Part shown: one piece after another, positions 29,736 to 39,083 of the stretch
Numbering within the stretch: position 1 is the first letter of the stretch
Layout of the letters: each line of letters opens with the position of its first letter
Origin: QKMZ01 sp012965515
GTDB lineage: Bacteria > Cyanobacteriota > Vampirovibrionia > Obscuribacterales > Obscuribacteraceae
Length of the DNA: 64,000 bases
Direction of reading: 5' to 3'
Assembly: GCA_937879965.1 (NCBI GenBank)
Contig: CALFMP010000010.1
Coordinates: forward strand, 310,001-374,000
Position numbers and translations under genes: made by a program
Notes under the pieces: generated by a model
What the model saw: only the letters and a program-made list of their open reading frames with translations
The model's database searches: none
What the model was told of the DNA's origin: nothing

Positions 29736-30668
29736 CTAAGCTGGATTTAAGGAAGTGATCCACTCCCAGGTTTGGCGAAGACCCGCGGCCAGCTCTATTT
29801 CCGGCGTCCAGTTCAAATGTTTTTGGGCCAGCTTAATGTCAAGAACATTGGCTGGAACGTCTACAGCCCGGGCTGGCGTGTAGTTTACGTTGACCGGACG
29901 GTCTATATTTTTCTTTATCTCAGCGACGATTTCATTTAACGAATAGCCTCGCCCGGCTCCAATATTGAATACGCGAGGGTCATTGCGGCCGGCTTGATAC
30001 TCTGCTGCAAGGATAAGTGCTTTTGCGGCGTCAGTAACATAGACGTAATCACGCACTACTTCGCCGTCACCGAAGATGCTGATGGGCTTGTTTTCAGCGA
30101 CTGCTCCCAGGAAAACTCCGATAGCTCCTTGCTTGGCGTGGGGGTTTTGCAGCACACCGTAGGGATTGGAAAACCTCAGGACCGCATAGTCTTGACCCCA
30201 TTGGCTGTAAAAAAGGTAGAGATACTTCTCAATTGCGAGCTTCGTGATGCCATAGGAGCAAATAGGCTCTGTTGTATGGTCTTCGGGAATGGGAATGGCT
30301 TTTGGAACACCGTAAATTGTTCCACCCGAGGAAATGAACACGACCTTTTTTACGTTGGAATTGCGACACGCCTGGAACAACTGCACCGAGTCTTCGAGAT
30401 TGGACTTGATGTCATAAATCGGGTCTTCGTTGGACGTTTGCGGCACTGTTGTGTAGGCCAGATGGAAAACCCAATCAATGCCCTCGACCGCCGCAGCCAC
30501 TTCGCCATGATTGCCAAGGTCGCCGCTCAGACTCTCAACTTCTTTTGGTGCTTCTCTAAAGCGGCTCGGATAGCGGTCTAGGACCCGTACCGAATGTCCC
30601 TGGAGAAGCAGTTGATCAACTAAGTGGCAGCCGATGAAGCCGTTGCCGCCTATTACAAGCGTTTTCAT
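29736..30668 (-). CDS. NAD-dependent sugar epimerase/dehydratase
   Basis: This extended SDR has 310 residues from the ATG at 30668 (a TTG at 30674 would add two). The cofactor loop GGNGFIGCH is at residues 7-15, the catalytic Ser lies in FISSGGTIYG near 111-120, and YGITK has Tyr139 and Lys143. The sequence VLRFSNPYG and the GDGEVVRDYVYVTDAAKAL region are typical of UDP-glucose 4-epimerase-like enzymes. A separate, more canonical GalE is encoded at 34138-35121, so this one may use another sugar, such as UDP-GlcNAc or UDP-glucuronate. It is in a minus-strand run with GT4 genes upstream and a GT2 gene downstream. Confidence 0.85.
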   Translation of the reverse strand: MKTLVIGGNGFIGCHLVDQLLLQGHSVRVLDRYPSRFREAPKEVESLSGDLGNHGEVAAAVEGIDWVFHLAYTTVPQTSNEDPIYDIKSNLEDSVQLFQACRNSNVKKVVFISSGGTIYGVPKAIPIPEDHTTEPICSYGITKLAIEKYLYLFYSQWGQDYAVLRFSNPYGVLQNPHAKQGAIGVFLGAVAENKPISIFGDGEVVRDYVYVTDAAKALILAAEYQAGRNDPRVFNIGAGRGYSLNEIVAEIKKNIDRPVNVNYTPARAVDVPANVLDIKLAQKHLNWTPEIELAAGLRQTWEWITSLNPA

Positions 30669-30725
30669 GGGCAATATGTTAGCACGTGATGAAAGCGGCT
30701 CCCTTTCGTCTGTTTCAGCTATTTC

Positions 30726-32132
30726 TCAAGCAGATGTCGGAATTTTCAGAAACGGCGCGTATATCTTTTCGATGTCGTCGACCATCACCTGCACGCTTCG
30801 TTCGTCCTTGATATTGGAGCGAAACCCGTCCAACAATCCTTTCTCCGTGACCACGCGGAAAAGTTGCTCCTTTAGCGATTCGACAGAATTGAGTTTGAAC
30901 AAAAGTCCAGTCTTGTTGTGAGCGATGATTTCCGCCATGCCGCCCAAGTCCGTAGCAATTAAGGGTGTTTTCGTTGCCAATGCCGACTGCATCACCAAGG
31001 GAGTGTTTTCATACCACCTGGATGGAATCACTAGAACGTCAATGTTGGAGAGAATTTCACCGAATTTCTCCTGGGGAAATGTTCCTTTGAACGTAATCTT
31101 TTCTGCGTTAACCGAGCCGTCTCTAGCCATATCCAGCAGTTTCTTTCCGTATTCAGGAAATTGGTCGGTCGAGCCGTAGATGGAAAGCTCGCAATTTGCA
31201 TCCGGTGGCAAAGCAAGGAAGGCTTTGATCAGCAGGTCAACACCCTTATGCTCGAAAAGAGTACCGATGAAGGCAATTCTCACTCGTGGAGAGTGGGTCT
31301 TTTCCGTGTACGGAGTAAGCGCTTCCAGGCGTATGCCGAAAGGTACGTGGTGAATCAACTTCTTGTCGATGCCATTCTCCACGAAAACATCATGCATTAG
31401 TTTCGTCGGCACAAGAATCGCCTGCATTTTGTTAGCGGCTGTGCGTAATTTGCCCGGGCGGTTCAAGGTGGCTTTTGTTGCATCCGGAAGTTTTGCCGCA
31501 ATATAAGCGGAATACGCAACCTTCATCGCCGCATCCTGGAGGACCGATGCGCCTTTTTTAGTCGCTGGATATTTAGCTCCCAGTGCTTCTTTAAACTCAG
31601 AAAGTGGTGGAAACAATTTTGGCGTGTAGCAATCCAGGCACTTGAGCGCACCTGGACCGGGACCTCGGCAAACCGTACCATCAGGGCGTTTTAGCTGAAC
31701 GATTGGGCAGACGAACCAGAAGTCTGTGGAGTAGAAGACTATCGGTATGTTCATCTCATGAGCTACGTCGATAATTGCTGCTGAATGATTCTGAGCGTGA
31801 ACTATCTGTACCAAATCGGGTTTGAAATCGCTCAAAAGTTGCTTGAAATGCTCGGCAATATGCGGGTGTTCGTATTCATATGAGAAGCGATAACCCTTGA
31901 GTCTGAGCGCTTCTTCAATGACGTGAACTTTTATCCCCTCGTATTCATAACTCGATGTCAGGCTCTCATGCGTTTCCTTTCGGCGCGCATCTACATCAGG
32001 TGGATTGGCTGTCACCACGAGCACTTCATAGCCGCGCGCTTTCAATTCCTTGGCGATATTCAATGTGAGCACTTCCGTGCCCGCGCGATGCTCGGGAAAG
32101 AACTTATGGACGGTGAGTAGAACCCGTTTCAT
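30726..32132 (-). CDS. Glycosyltransferase family 4
   Basis: This 468-residue GT-B enzyme has an N-terminal acceptor domain starting VLLTVHKFFPEHRAGTEVLT. An internal insertion near 145-240 contains several Cys residues (VCRGPGPGALKCLDCY), possibly a metal site, as seen in a subset of GT4 enzymes. The donor domain starts RIAFIGTLFEHKGVDLLIKA at about 294. The ENTPLVMQSALA segment with the E(x7)-type acidic pattern is near 373, followed by PLIATDLGGMAEII. No membrane segment is present. It would add a sugar to a lipid-linked intermediate in the cytoplasm. It is 82 bases downstream of another GT4 gene on the same strand. Confidence 0.88.
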   Translation of the reverse strand: MKRVLLTVHKFFPEHRAGTEVLTLNIAKELKARGYEVLVVTANPPDVDARRKETHESLTSSYEYEGIKVHVIEEALRLKGYRFSYEYEHPHIAEHFKQLLSDFKPDLVQIVHAQNHSAAIIDVAHEMNIPIVFYSTDFWFVCPIVQLKRPDGTVCRGPGPGALKCLDCYTPKLFPPLSEFKEALGAKYPATKKGASVLQDAAMKVAYSAYIAAKLPDATKATLNRPGKLRTAANKMQAILVPTKLMHDVFVENGIDKKLIHHVPFGIRLEALTPYTEKTHSPRVRIAFIGTLFEHKGVDLLIKAFLALPPDANCELSIYGSTDQFPEYGKKLLDMARDGSVNAEKITFKGTFPQEKFGEILSNIDVLVIPSRWYENTPLVMQSALATKTPLIATDLGGMAEIIAHNKTGLLFKLNSVESLKEQLFRVVTEKGLLDGFRSNIKDERSVQVMVDDIEKIYAPFLKIPTSA

Positions 32133-32214
32133 TGTTTTGGCTTGTGATCACGCTTGCGCTTGCATGGAGCTTGTTTAGCCAAGCCCAAACATCTGCTCTT
32201 TGCAGAAGAATAGT

Positions 32215-33804
32215 TTACTGCACGGCAATTGGTTGTTTTTCCTGCGTACGCGTTTTCTTGCCTGCCGCGTCTTCCAGCATCGATGCGAGACTCATTGTCA
32301 CGCTGAATTGCTCTTTCTGCTGAGCTTCTACGGCTTCTTCCAGCCGAGCGATGAATGCCGGAGCAGTGGCGTGTTTGCCTGCAACTTTTCGGTAGCTGGA
32401 AACAAGCAGGTTGGCTGCCGCCAAGCGCGGACGTTTCTTCAGGAAGCGGAACCAGTGGCGCGTGCGGAATGCCAGGGATTGTTTCGAGAGAGTCTCGAAC
32501 ATCATTTGTTCGTAGGCGCACAAGACTTCAAGCGCATCTCTCAAGCTTCTCTGCGTTCCCCTCATATAGAGCGGGTCGGATTTTCTAGCTGCGAAATGTG
32601 CCTTTGCCTGCTCGTAAAGCTCAATTTTTTCTTCTGCTTTGCGGGCCAGATTGAGATTTGTCGCCACAAACTCTCTTGCATTTTTACCGAATTGCAGACG
32701 CATTTTTTCGTCTTTCAGCAATGTGATAATTGCGTCAGATAGCGCTTCTGCAGAGCGAGGAGGCACGATCAAACCGCGTTCGTTATGCAATGCGTACTCG
32801 CCCATGCCACCGGCTGTGGTGGCGACGACCGGCTTGCCGCTGGCCAGACCTTCAATGCAAGTGAAGGGGGCATTATCGTACAGAGAAGGGACGACGCAGA
32901 GATCCGCTGATCGCACATAATTGGGCATTTCCATCAGTGGAATGTGCGGAATAAATGTGACTTTGTCCAAGCAGTTGTTTTCGGCCAGGCGTTTCTTCAG
33001 CCAAGCAAGCATTGAACCGCCGCCTGGTGCGGCGTTTGTGTCAGCGCCCACGCAAATAAATCTGACATTGGGCACGGCTTTGACGACGGCAGGCATCGCC
33101 TCAACCAGGTAGTGAATACCCTTGCGCTCTTCCAATCTACCGGCAAAGAAAACTGTCAGATTGCCATCTTCAGCCAGTGCACGTGGACCTTCTGGTTTGA
33201 ATTTATCTGTGTCGACGGGATATTTGATCACTCGAATTCGTTCGAACGGATACCCCGTGTCCTCGGCTACGAATCCAGCCAGGTTGGCACTGGGTGATAT
33301 CACTTGATCGGCAAGCAGTATTCCGATCCGCTCGAGAATACAAATCAGTCTATTGTCGAACGACGGTGTGACGCCGTGGAAGCAATCACTGATGAATTTC
33401 GAGTGGGGTGTGTGCAGGTGAATGACCAGGGGCAGTTCGCGCGTCATTGCGTGGAACAGTCCGCCGGCAAGATGCTCAGGCACTTCAACGACTTCAAATG
33501 GTTTCTCTTTGTGCAATTCCATGAATCGCATCCACAAAGCAACCGTTGTCTTGATGACATAGTGGCTGGCAGGCGCGGCGACAAGCGTCAGGTTCAGCTC
33601 TTCCAGCAGGTGCTTCCAGGCAACGCGATGGACCAGAACTCCCTCTTCAAGCGACGAGCGAGCGGCATCGCCTGCGGAAAGGGAGATGACTTCAACATCG
33701 TGCCCTGCCCGAGTAAGCGCATGGGCAATGTGATAGTTGAACGCGCCGACGCCACCCCAACCGGTATCCGGCGGGTATTCACGCGAAATTAAGCAGATTC
33801 TCAT
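32215..33804 (-). CDS. Glycosyltransferase family 4 with C-terminal extension
   Basis: This 529-residue GT4 enzyme begins MRICLISREYPPDTGWGGV, the sugar-acceptor loop of many GT4 proteins. The donor domain carries LTVFFAGRLEERKGIHYLVEAM near 209-230 and DNAPFTCIEGLASGKPVVATTAGGMGEY (about 307-334), with the expected Glu. About 130 residues follow the catalytic core: a helical, basic region without membrane segments. The gene at 45729-47273 encodes a paralog sharing both the opening and this extension. The pair at this locus is head of a minus-strand run that reaches 27008. A divergent gap of 333 bases separates it from galE. Confidence 0.9.
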   Translation of the reverse strand: MRICLISREYPPDTGWGGVGAFNYHIAHALTRAGHDVEVISLSAGDAARSSLEEGVLVHRVAWKHLLEELNLTLVAAPASHYVIKTTVALWMRFMELHKEKPFEVVEVPEHLAGGLFHAMTRELPLVIHLHTPHSKFISDCFHGVTPSFDNRLICILERIGILLADQVISPSANLAGFVAEDTGYPFERIRVIKYPVDTDKFKPEGPRALAEDGNLTVFFAGRLEERKGIHYLVEAMPAVVKAVPNVRFICVGADTNAAPGGGSMLAWLKKRLAENNCLDKVTFIPHIPLMEMPNYVRSADLCVVPSLYDNAPFTCIEGLASGKPVVATTAGGMGEYALHNERGLIVPPRSAEALSDAIITLLKDEKMRLQFGKNAREFVATNLNLARKAEEKIELYEQAKAHFAARKSDPLYMRGTQRSLRDALEVLCAYEQMMFETLSKQSLAFRTRHWFRFLKKRPRLAAANLLVSSYRKVAGKHATAPAFIARLEEAVEAQQKEQFSVTMSLASMLEDAAGKKTRTQEKQPIAVQ

Positions 33805-34137
33805 AGTCCCTCGTTTTGTTTCCGGTCGGGATGGATGCCGAAACCGTGCTTCAACCAGCTTCTAGACCTTTCCGGCTTACAACATGGCATCTTATACAAA
33901 GTTATGTTCCTAGTCATTAGGCCCAATTTACAGGCTGTTCGCGCGTGAGCTGCAAGAGAGGTTCTGATGCGTGCTGGCGGCTCGATACTTGCCGACAGCC
34001 GGTGGTCGTGCCGTAGCCATTGCTCCGACCCGTGAAAGCTCGGTTAAGTCTTGGTAATCATTTACCTGCTCAATTTTCCTGACAATTTCAGCTAGTCTTC
34101 CAGTGGAATTTGTGAAGATCGAAGAGGTAACAGTGCA
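33805..34137. other. Divergent intergenic region between the GT4 run and galE
   Basis: This stretch of 333 bases has no convincing coding frame. On the minus strand a weak promoter can be drawn: ATGACT (plus 33912-33917), a 15-base spacer and TATAAG (plus 33891-33896). It would serve the glycosyltransferase gene. The plus-strand side carries the 19-base motif at 34039-34057 shared with manB. Between them, 33961-34020 is GC-rich and can form only imperfect hairpins. I see no RNA gene or riboswitch. Confidence 0.4.
34039..34057 (+). promoter_or_regulatory. Shared leader motif, copy B (upstream of galE)
   Basis: CTCGGTTAAGTCTTGGTAA matches the copy at 17718-17736 in 18 of 19 bases. Similarity of lower quality continues to the start codon. 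The motif ends 80 bases before galE against 90 before manB, so the offset differs by about one helical turn. It is probably part of a promoter or operator common to these two sugar-supply genes. Confidence 0.5.
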
Positions 34138-35121
34138 ATGATTCTGGTAACCGGAGGCGCCGGCTATATAGGCAGCCACTTCGTCCGATACTACACACGG
34201 TGCCGCCCTGCGGACAAAGTGATCGTTTTGGACAATTTGGTGGAAGGGCATCGTGAAGCAATCGATGGACTCGCAAATGTGCAGTTCGTTCAAGCCGATA
34301 TCAACGATTTTGATACCGTTAAGAAAATTCTTGTGGAACAAAAAGTTGATGCGGTGGTGCATTTCGCATCGTACTGCTACGTCGGTGAATCCCAGGAGAA
34401 TCCCAGCAAGTATTACCAAAACAATCTTGGTGGTTCAATCAACCTTTTTCGCGCGATGGATGAAGCTAGCGTGAGGAAATTGGTCTTCTCTTCGAGCTGC
34501 GCAACATACGGCGTACCGGTGCGGCTTCCGATTGACGAATCGCATCCGCAAAATCCGATCAACGTTTATGGTTTGACGAAGATGTTGATTGAAAGAATCC
34601 TTGATGGCTACGCTTATACCAAGGGTTGGAGTTTCACCGCTTTACGGTATTTCAATGCCGCCGGAGCGGACAAGAGTGCTCTGATTGGTGAGAGTCATGC
34701 TCCTGAAACTCACATCATTCCCCTGGCTTTGAAAACTGCGCTGGGCACAAAGGAGCTATTGCAGGTATATGGTGATGATTATGATACGCCTGATGGCAGC
34801 TGTATCCGCGATTACATCCATGTTGAGGATCTGGCTTCCGCGCACCTTCTTGCTCTAGAAAAACTGCCAGAGCAAAAGGGCGGACAATGCATAAATCTTG
34901 GTACCGCTCATGGTGCGTCGGTCAAGGAAATCGTTGCGCTTTGCGAAGAAGTGACGGGAAAGAAAATCAACCATGCTTTCAGTCCGAGGCGTTCCGGAGA
35001 TCCCGGTCGTTTGGTCGCCGATGCTTCAAAGGCAGCCAGTTACCTCGGTTGGCGTCCGCAGCATGATTTACGTTCAATCATCGAAACTGCTTGGCAGTGG
35101 GAACAAAACAAAAAATACTAG
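34138..35121 (+). CDS. galE: UDP-glucose 4-epimerase
   Basis: This enzyme interconverts UDP-glucose and UDP-galactose using bound NAD. It has 327 residues and standard length. ILVTGGAGYIGSHFV carries the NAD loop. HFASYCYVGES, FSSSCATYG (Ser in the catalytic triad) and NVYGLTK with Tyr144 and Lys148 follow. LRYFNAAGAD and GTAHGASVKEI are diagnostic for GalE-type enzymes. It supplies UDP-galactose (or GalNAc) for the glycans of this locus. A membrane-protein gene begins two bases after its stop, so the two are cotranscribed. Its leader contains the motif shared with manB. Confidence 0.93.
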   Translation: MILVTGGAGYIGSHFVRYYTRCRPADKVIVLDNLVEGHREAIDGLANVQFVQADINDFDTVKKILVEQKVDAVVHFASYCYVGESQENPSKYYQNNLGGSINLFRAMDEASVRKLVFSSSCATYGVPVRLPIDESHPQNPINVYGLTKMLIERILDGYAYTKGWSFTALRYFNAAGADKSALIGESHAPETHIIPLALKTALGTKELLQVYGDDYDTPDGSCIRDYIHVEDLASAHLLALEKLPEQKGGQCINLGTAHGASVKEIVALCEEVTGKKINHAFSPRRSGDPGRLVADASKAASYLGWRPQHDLRSIIETAWQWEQNKKY

Positions 35122-35122
35122 A

Positions 35123-37102
35123 ATGGTTTCCAACGCACGAATCGAATCTGCCTTACGTGGGTCTTTTGTTCTCTTCTGCTCATTGCTAGCACTTTCGCTT
35201 GTGTTCGTTTTGCCGCACGGTAAGCTGTTTGCCGAACAAGGATTCAATTGGTACGTCAATGCAGGTCAACGCAATTTGCTTGCTCCTCGCATTGCATATG
35301 CGATTTTTTGTGCAGCTTTATGTTTGTCCGCTCTTGTACTTTCTCGCTATCAAGCTAAGTGGGCTCAATCTGCGTCGGGAAAAACCGCATTCGCATACCT
35401 TATTCTGGGCAGCGTGATCGTCTTTTGTGCGGCTTCCATTTTTGCTGTCATTGGTGAGCCTGCCGTAGTTTTTGCAAGTCTGCTTATCGCAGCCATTGGC
35501 TATTTTGCCTTTGGAAGGCTGTCTGTGAAGGTCGTTGGTTTGTTGTCGTTTTCTGTTGCTACCATCGTTTTTCTTGGCTCTGTTATTCCGGGGCTGACTT
35601 CGACTCCCGATCTCTCGGCTCACTTCCCCCAGGCGATTGCTGATATCGAATTGCATCAAGCTATGTCGACAACGGCCAGTGTGCAGTTGGCGAAGGGTGC
35701 AAAGCTTTTCGAAGCAGTATCGGCACGTTATGGAATATTGTGGCAGAGCGGTCTTGCGGCTTGGACAAATTTGGTTCAGCCACTTACTGTCGGCGATACG
35801 GTGATGTTTACGCGCTGGCTACACACCTTGTTTTTTGCGCTAGCGGCTGTTTCCTACTTCAAATTTGCGCGGTGTAATCCGCTGCCGGCCTGTCTTGCAA
35901 TTCTCTTTATTGCGCCCTGGATGGAACTGAGACAATCGTATTTTGCTTTTCCTCAGGTTGGAGCCTGGCGTTATTTCGGATTTGCAGCGGTACCGCTGGT
36001 GGTGATGTTGCTTGAGCGAGCGAGCGTCTCTGCAAGATGTATTTTGCTGGGAGTTGCTGCGGGACTCTCCTTGCTCTGCGACTTCGCCTCTGGAGCTGCG
36101 GTTGCAGCTGGTTTGTTTGTTTATGTCCTGTTCCGGAAAGAGGAAGGCGCGCTGATTCGGAGTCTGTCTTTCTATTTTGCCGGAATTTGCGGTTCTGTCT
36201 TCGTTTTCATTTCAGTCTTTGCCGCTCTCTTTGGCTATGTGCCTTCTATTTCCAGCTTCTTTGCGGACTTCAAAAATACAGTTTGGGAAGCGGCCGGTGG
36301 TACGGCCCCAGATATTCCATATCCGTTCGATCCTCTGGCAATCGTTATTCTTTTGCACACTGCTTATGCTTTTGTGACGCTTGCCTCCCGAGGACTGCGC
36401 TCGCTGACTATGCGTGATGCATTGCGACTTGCGCTTTGCGTTGTCTCCTTGCTCTGGTTTCTTCATTACGTCAATGAACCCAATACTTACGCACTGCGCG
36501 CCAGCCGCGTTCTCTATGGATTTTTTCTTGTTGATCTTGTTCGTGTTTTGTGGACATCCAGGAAGTACTCGACCATAGCAAAAGAGCCCCGCTGGCTGCT
36601 TTTGTTAATCCTTGCCGGCGTTATTGTTCCAGCTGCGGTTTTGTCCTATCAACCAGCCGTGGAAAAAGCTGCGGCAATGCTGAAAAATCAAAGTAAGAAA
36701 GATCGCCCAAGAATGCTGGTTTCAGGGGTCTATCTACCGGAAGAAGTTGGTACCGCATTAATTCGAAAGTCAGCCTTCATAAAGAACATCGGTGGCGATC
36801 AGCCGGTTTTTTATCTCACTGCCGATACTTCGTTCGTACCGATATTGTCCGGAAAAATTTCCGCTGTCCCGATCTCGGATCCCTTTGGCCAGCTGGTCTT
36901 TGCTAAGCAAAGCGACCGACTAATCAAGGCGATTGTAGATAGCGGCGCACAGAGAGTTTACGTCGATGATCCGGATTGTGTCACATCAAAAGGCGCGGAG
37001 AGGCGTAGTTGTTTTGCTTATCTGCGAGTTTTGCTGGGACGAGACTATACACTCGAACGTACGGCAGACTGCTGGCAAGTTTGGAAGCGAAAGATTGATT
37101 GA
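35123..37102 (+). CDS. Large polytopic membrane protein, GT-C-like (paralog of 2895-5036)
   Basis: The open frame reaches back to 34973 inside galE, but the ATG at 35123, two bases after the galE stop, is the sensible start and gives 659 residues. There are about ten to twelve hydrophobic segments and a soluble C-terminal domain of roughly 130 residues. It matches the protein at 2895-5036 along its length: RYGILWQSG, FIAPWMELRQSYFAFPQVGAWRYFGF, a FYLTADTSFVPIL strand and a terminal Trp-Gln-Val-Trp-Lys-Arg. Function is unknown; a membrane glycosyltransferase or polymer-assembly role is plausible. Coupling with galE hints at a galactose-containing glycan. Confidence 0.75.
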   Translation: MVSNARIESALRGSFVLFCSLLALSLVFVLPHGKLFAEQGFNWYVNAGQRNLLAPRIAYAIFCAALCLSALVLSRYQAKWAQSASGKTAFAYLILGSVIVFCAASIFAVIGEPAVVFASLLIAAIGYFAFGRLSVKVVGLLSFSVATIVFLGSVIPGLTSTPDLSAHFPQAIADIELHQAMSTTASVQLAKGAKLFEAVSARYGILWQSGLAAWTNLVQPLTVGDTVMFTRWLHTLFFALAAVSYFKFARCNPLPACLAILFIAPWMELRQSYFAFPQVGAWRYFGFAAVPLVVMLLERASVSARCILLGVAAGLSLLCDFASGAAVAAGLFVYVLFRKEEGALIRSLSFYFAGICGSVFVFISVFAALFGYVPSISSFFADFKNTVWEAAGGTAPDIPYPFDPLAIVILLHTAYAFVTLASRGLRSLTMRDALRLALCVVSLLWFLHYVNEPNTYALRASRVLYGFFLVDLVRVLWTSRKYSTIAKEPRWLLLLILAGVIVPAAVLSYQPAVEKAAAMLKNQSKKDRPRMLVSGVYLPEEVGTALIRKSAFIKNIGGDQPVFYLTADTSFVPILSGKISAVPISDPFGQLVFAKQSDRLIKAIVDSGAQRVYVDDPDCVTSKGAERRSCFAYLRVLLGRDYTLERTADCWQVWKRKID

Positions 37103-37150
37103 ATGGTTCAGTTTTCTGATGCTTTCAAATTCAATTCCAACACGAATAGC

Positions 37151-37237
37151 TGCCCATCGGTGCGCGCAGAAGCGCCCCTGCAGATGCGCGAGGGCCCTAG
37201 GCAACACTCGCGCATAGGGCTTGCACCGAAGCGGGCA
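37151..37237. repeat. Long imperfect inverted repeat between convergent genes
   Basis: Nested complementary arms lie in the 210-base gap between two convergent genes: TGCCC (37151-37155) with GGGCA (37233-37237), TCGGTGC (37157-37163) with GCACCGA (37223-37229), and a perfect 9-base pair ATGCGCGAG (37184-37192) with CTCGCGCAT (37207-37215). The centre holds the palindrome AGGGCCCT. There is no T-tract, so a simple intrinsic terminator is not evident. It could be a bidirectional transcription barrier, a structured RNA or a dispersed palindromic element. Confidence 0.55.
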
Positions 37238-37312
37238 GTGCACTAGTCCTATACTTTAATTATACATACAAATGTATGCGTGTCAAATATGCGGTTCGCG
37301 TTCTTGAATCTG

Positions 37313-38866
37313 TTAGTTCTTTATTTCGAGAATCAGTCCGCGCGATTGACCGACTACATTTGCAGAAATGCTAATTGTGTTGATCTCTCGTCCATGCGAT
37401 TCCGGGACTTTCCAGAGAAGCCACGAACCGGATTTCTGCCCGAGGTTGAACATCTCGCCGTTGTCGAAGTGCTTCTTTCCATCAACCTTGGTTACGTAGA
37501 GGGAAGCACCTTTCAAGCCTGTTCCGCCAAGGCTAATCTCTTTTGCGTTTATGGGAGTTTCCAAATTCAGTTCTATGAATGGCTTTCGCAAAGGCATATT
37601 GCGGAAGTCGTCCGACTTCTTGGCCGGATAAACGATCACTATCTTATTGTCATTTTGTTGAATTTGCAGATTCGGAGGAATGCAGTCATTGACGCGTATT
37701 GACGTTTGTGTTGGCGACTTGCTGCTCTTGGTGCCAAGTATCGGTGCAAAATCTTTCTCTAAAACGTCTGCAGCATGTGAGCCGTATGCATGGGTCGCCC
37801 ACGTGTTGGGGTGAGCGTTGGCTGGATTGATGCCGAACCAGAGCACGCCTTTCTTTTGCAGATTTTCTTCACCCTCGGCAGCCTTTATCCAGGTGTCATA
37901 GGCATCGACCACATGAACATTGCGGTCTTCAAATGCCTTTCTGATCGGAGGAAACAGGCGATCATAGTGAGCTTTGATTTCGGCAAAATCGATTTTGCCC
38001 GGACATTCATATGGCAGAAACATGATGAAGGAAGGGATAGAGAGGCTGTTGAGATATTCTGCGGTGTTGTCCAGCGTCTTGCTGTATCTTTTCCAATTTT
38101 CACCGGAAAGCATGCTGAACACCCAATTAGGTTGATTCTCTTTTGCGAATTCTCCCGAGCGCGTTTTACGCAAATAAGCTTCTCTCTGGGCGAGCAATTG
38201 ATAAGAGAGGTGCGGATAAAGCCCCTTGAACGCCTCTAAGACCCCATTCTTGCGATGGGGGCGGAAGAGCAATTTCTGATCGAGACTTTCTGCATTCTGT
38301 GTAGATATCTCTTCCGCGTCGTTTGGAATGTATCCCCAAATGACCAGGTCCGGTTTGAATCTTGGAATTACCTTTTTGGCAACTTCCAGTTCCAAGCGAG
38401 TGTTTAAGCCCTGCATACCTGCGGCGATCACTTCAACGTCTTTGTAGCCGCGTCTGTCCAACTCTCTGGCAAGCTGTCGCCACCAGATGTCGTTCATGTT
38501 GCTGTACCCGTGCCCCCAGGCGAATGAATCACCCAGCACAAGAATGCGATGAGCCTTTTGTGACTTTTCAGGAACAGGCCACAATCGTGAGTGCCAGACC
38601 GGGTTGTGAGCCAGATCGGCCTTGTTTCTCGCATGCGCCCAATAATAGATGAACTCGTCTTCTTCGCTCCAGGAACTGGACACGAGTTTGCCGTCATCTT
38701 CTAGTGCGGGAATGATGAGGCGATCGAGAACGATTGAGACGAGCAACAGCAGCGCAAGAGAAAGCGAGAAATATTTAACACTAAGTTGCGGAAATATTGC
38801 CGCCTTTGCAGCGGTTTTCTCCTGTCTCTCGCTCGTTTTCTTTATAGCTTTGCCAGCAGCAATCAC
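37313..38866 (-). CDS. SGNH/GDSL-type hydrolase, membrane-anchored, copy 2
   Basis: This 517-residue protein starts at GTG 38866, with AAGGA six bases upstream. One transmembrane helix at about 31-52 follows a basic cytoplasmic tail; the rest is predicted extracytoplasmic. ILVLGDSFAWGHG holds the catalytic Ser near 113, WWRQLARELDRRGYKDVEVIAAG follows, and HPNTWATHAYG near 350-360 supplies the His. The C-terminal beta-rich domain starting VNDCIPPN matches that of the protein at 25386-26960, so the two are full-length paralogs. This copy is not next to a carbamoyltransferase. It stands alone between a convergent membrane-protein gene and a divergent YfhO gene. A role in sugar O-acyl transfer or removal is inferred from the family. 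Confidence 0.83.
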   Translation of the reverse strand: MIAAGKAIKKTSERQEKTAAKAAIFPQLSVKYFSLSLALLLLVSIVLDRLIIPALEDDGKLVSSSWSEEDEFIYYWAHARNKADLAHNPVWHSRLWPVPEKSQKAHRILVLGDSFAWGHGYSNMNDIWWRQLARELDRRGYKDVEVIAAGMQGLNTRLELEVAKKVIPRFKPDLVIWGYIPNDAEEISTQNAESLDQKLLFRPHRKNGVLEAFKGLYPHLSYQLLAQREAYLRKTRSGEFAKENQPNWVFSMLSGENWKRYSKTLDNTAEYLNSLSIPSFIMFLPYECPGKIDFAEIKAHYDRLFPPIRKAFEDRNVHVVDAYDTWIKAAEGEENLQKKGVLWFGINPANAHPNTWATHAYGSHAADVLEKDFAPILGTKSSKSPTQTSIRVNDCIPPNLQIQQNDNKIVIVYPAKKSDDFRNMPLRKPFIELNLETPINAKEISLGGTGLKGASLYVTKVDGKKHFDNGEMFNLGQKSGSWLLWKVPESHGREINTISISANVVGQSRGLILEIKN

Positions 38867-39083
38867 ATTTTGTCCTTGGCTCTTTCCCTAACCAGGCGCT
38901 ATCTCCGCACTGGATGTTCTAAGCATGCCAAGTATTCTACCTGCGCTACTCGCTTTGCACGTTAGCCGAATCTAAACGCTGCCCTATTTGCCTCTAGCAC
39001 GTCTAAAATCCTGTTATATTCTGACCTTCAATCACGAAACCTAGTAAAGAGAGAGACGAGGTCTTCTCTGGAAAGCGACCTTA

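Noticed and set aside
34973..35122. In-frame upstream extension of the GT-C-like gene into galE
   Set aside because: It would overlap the 3' end of galE by about 150 bases. The ATG at 35123 is two bases after the galE stop and begins the natural N-terminus.
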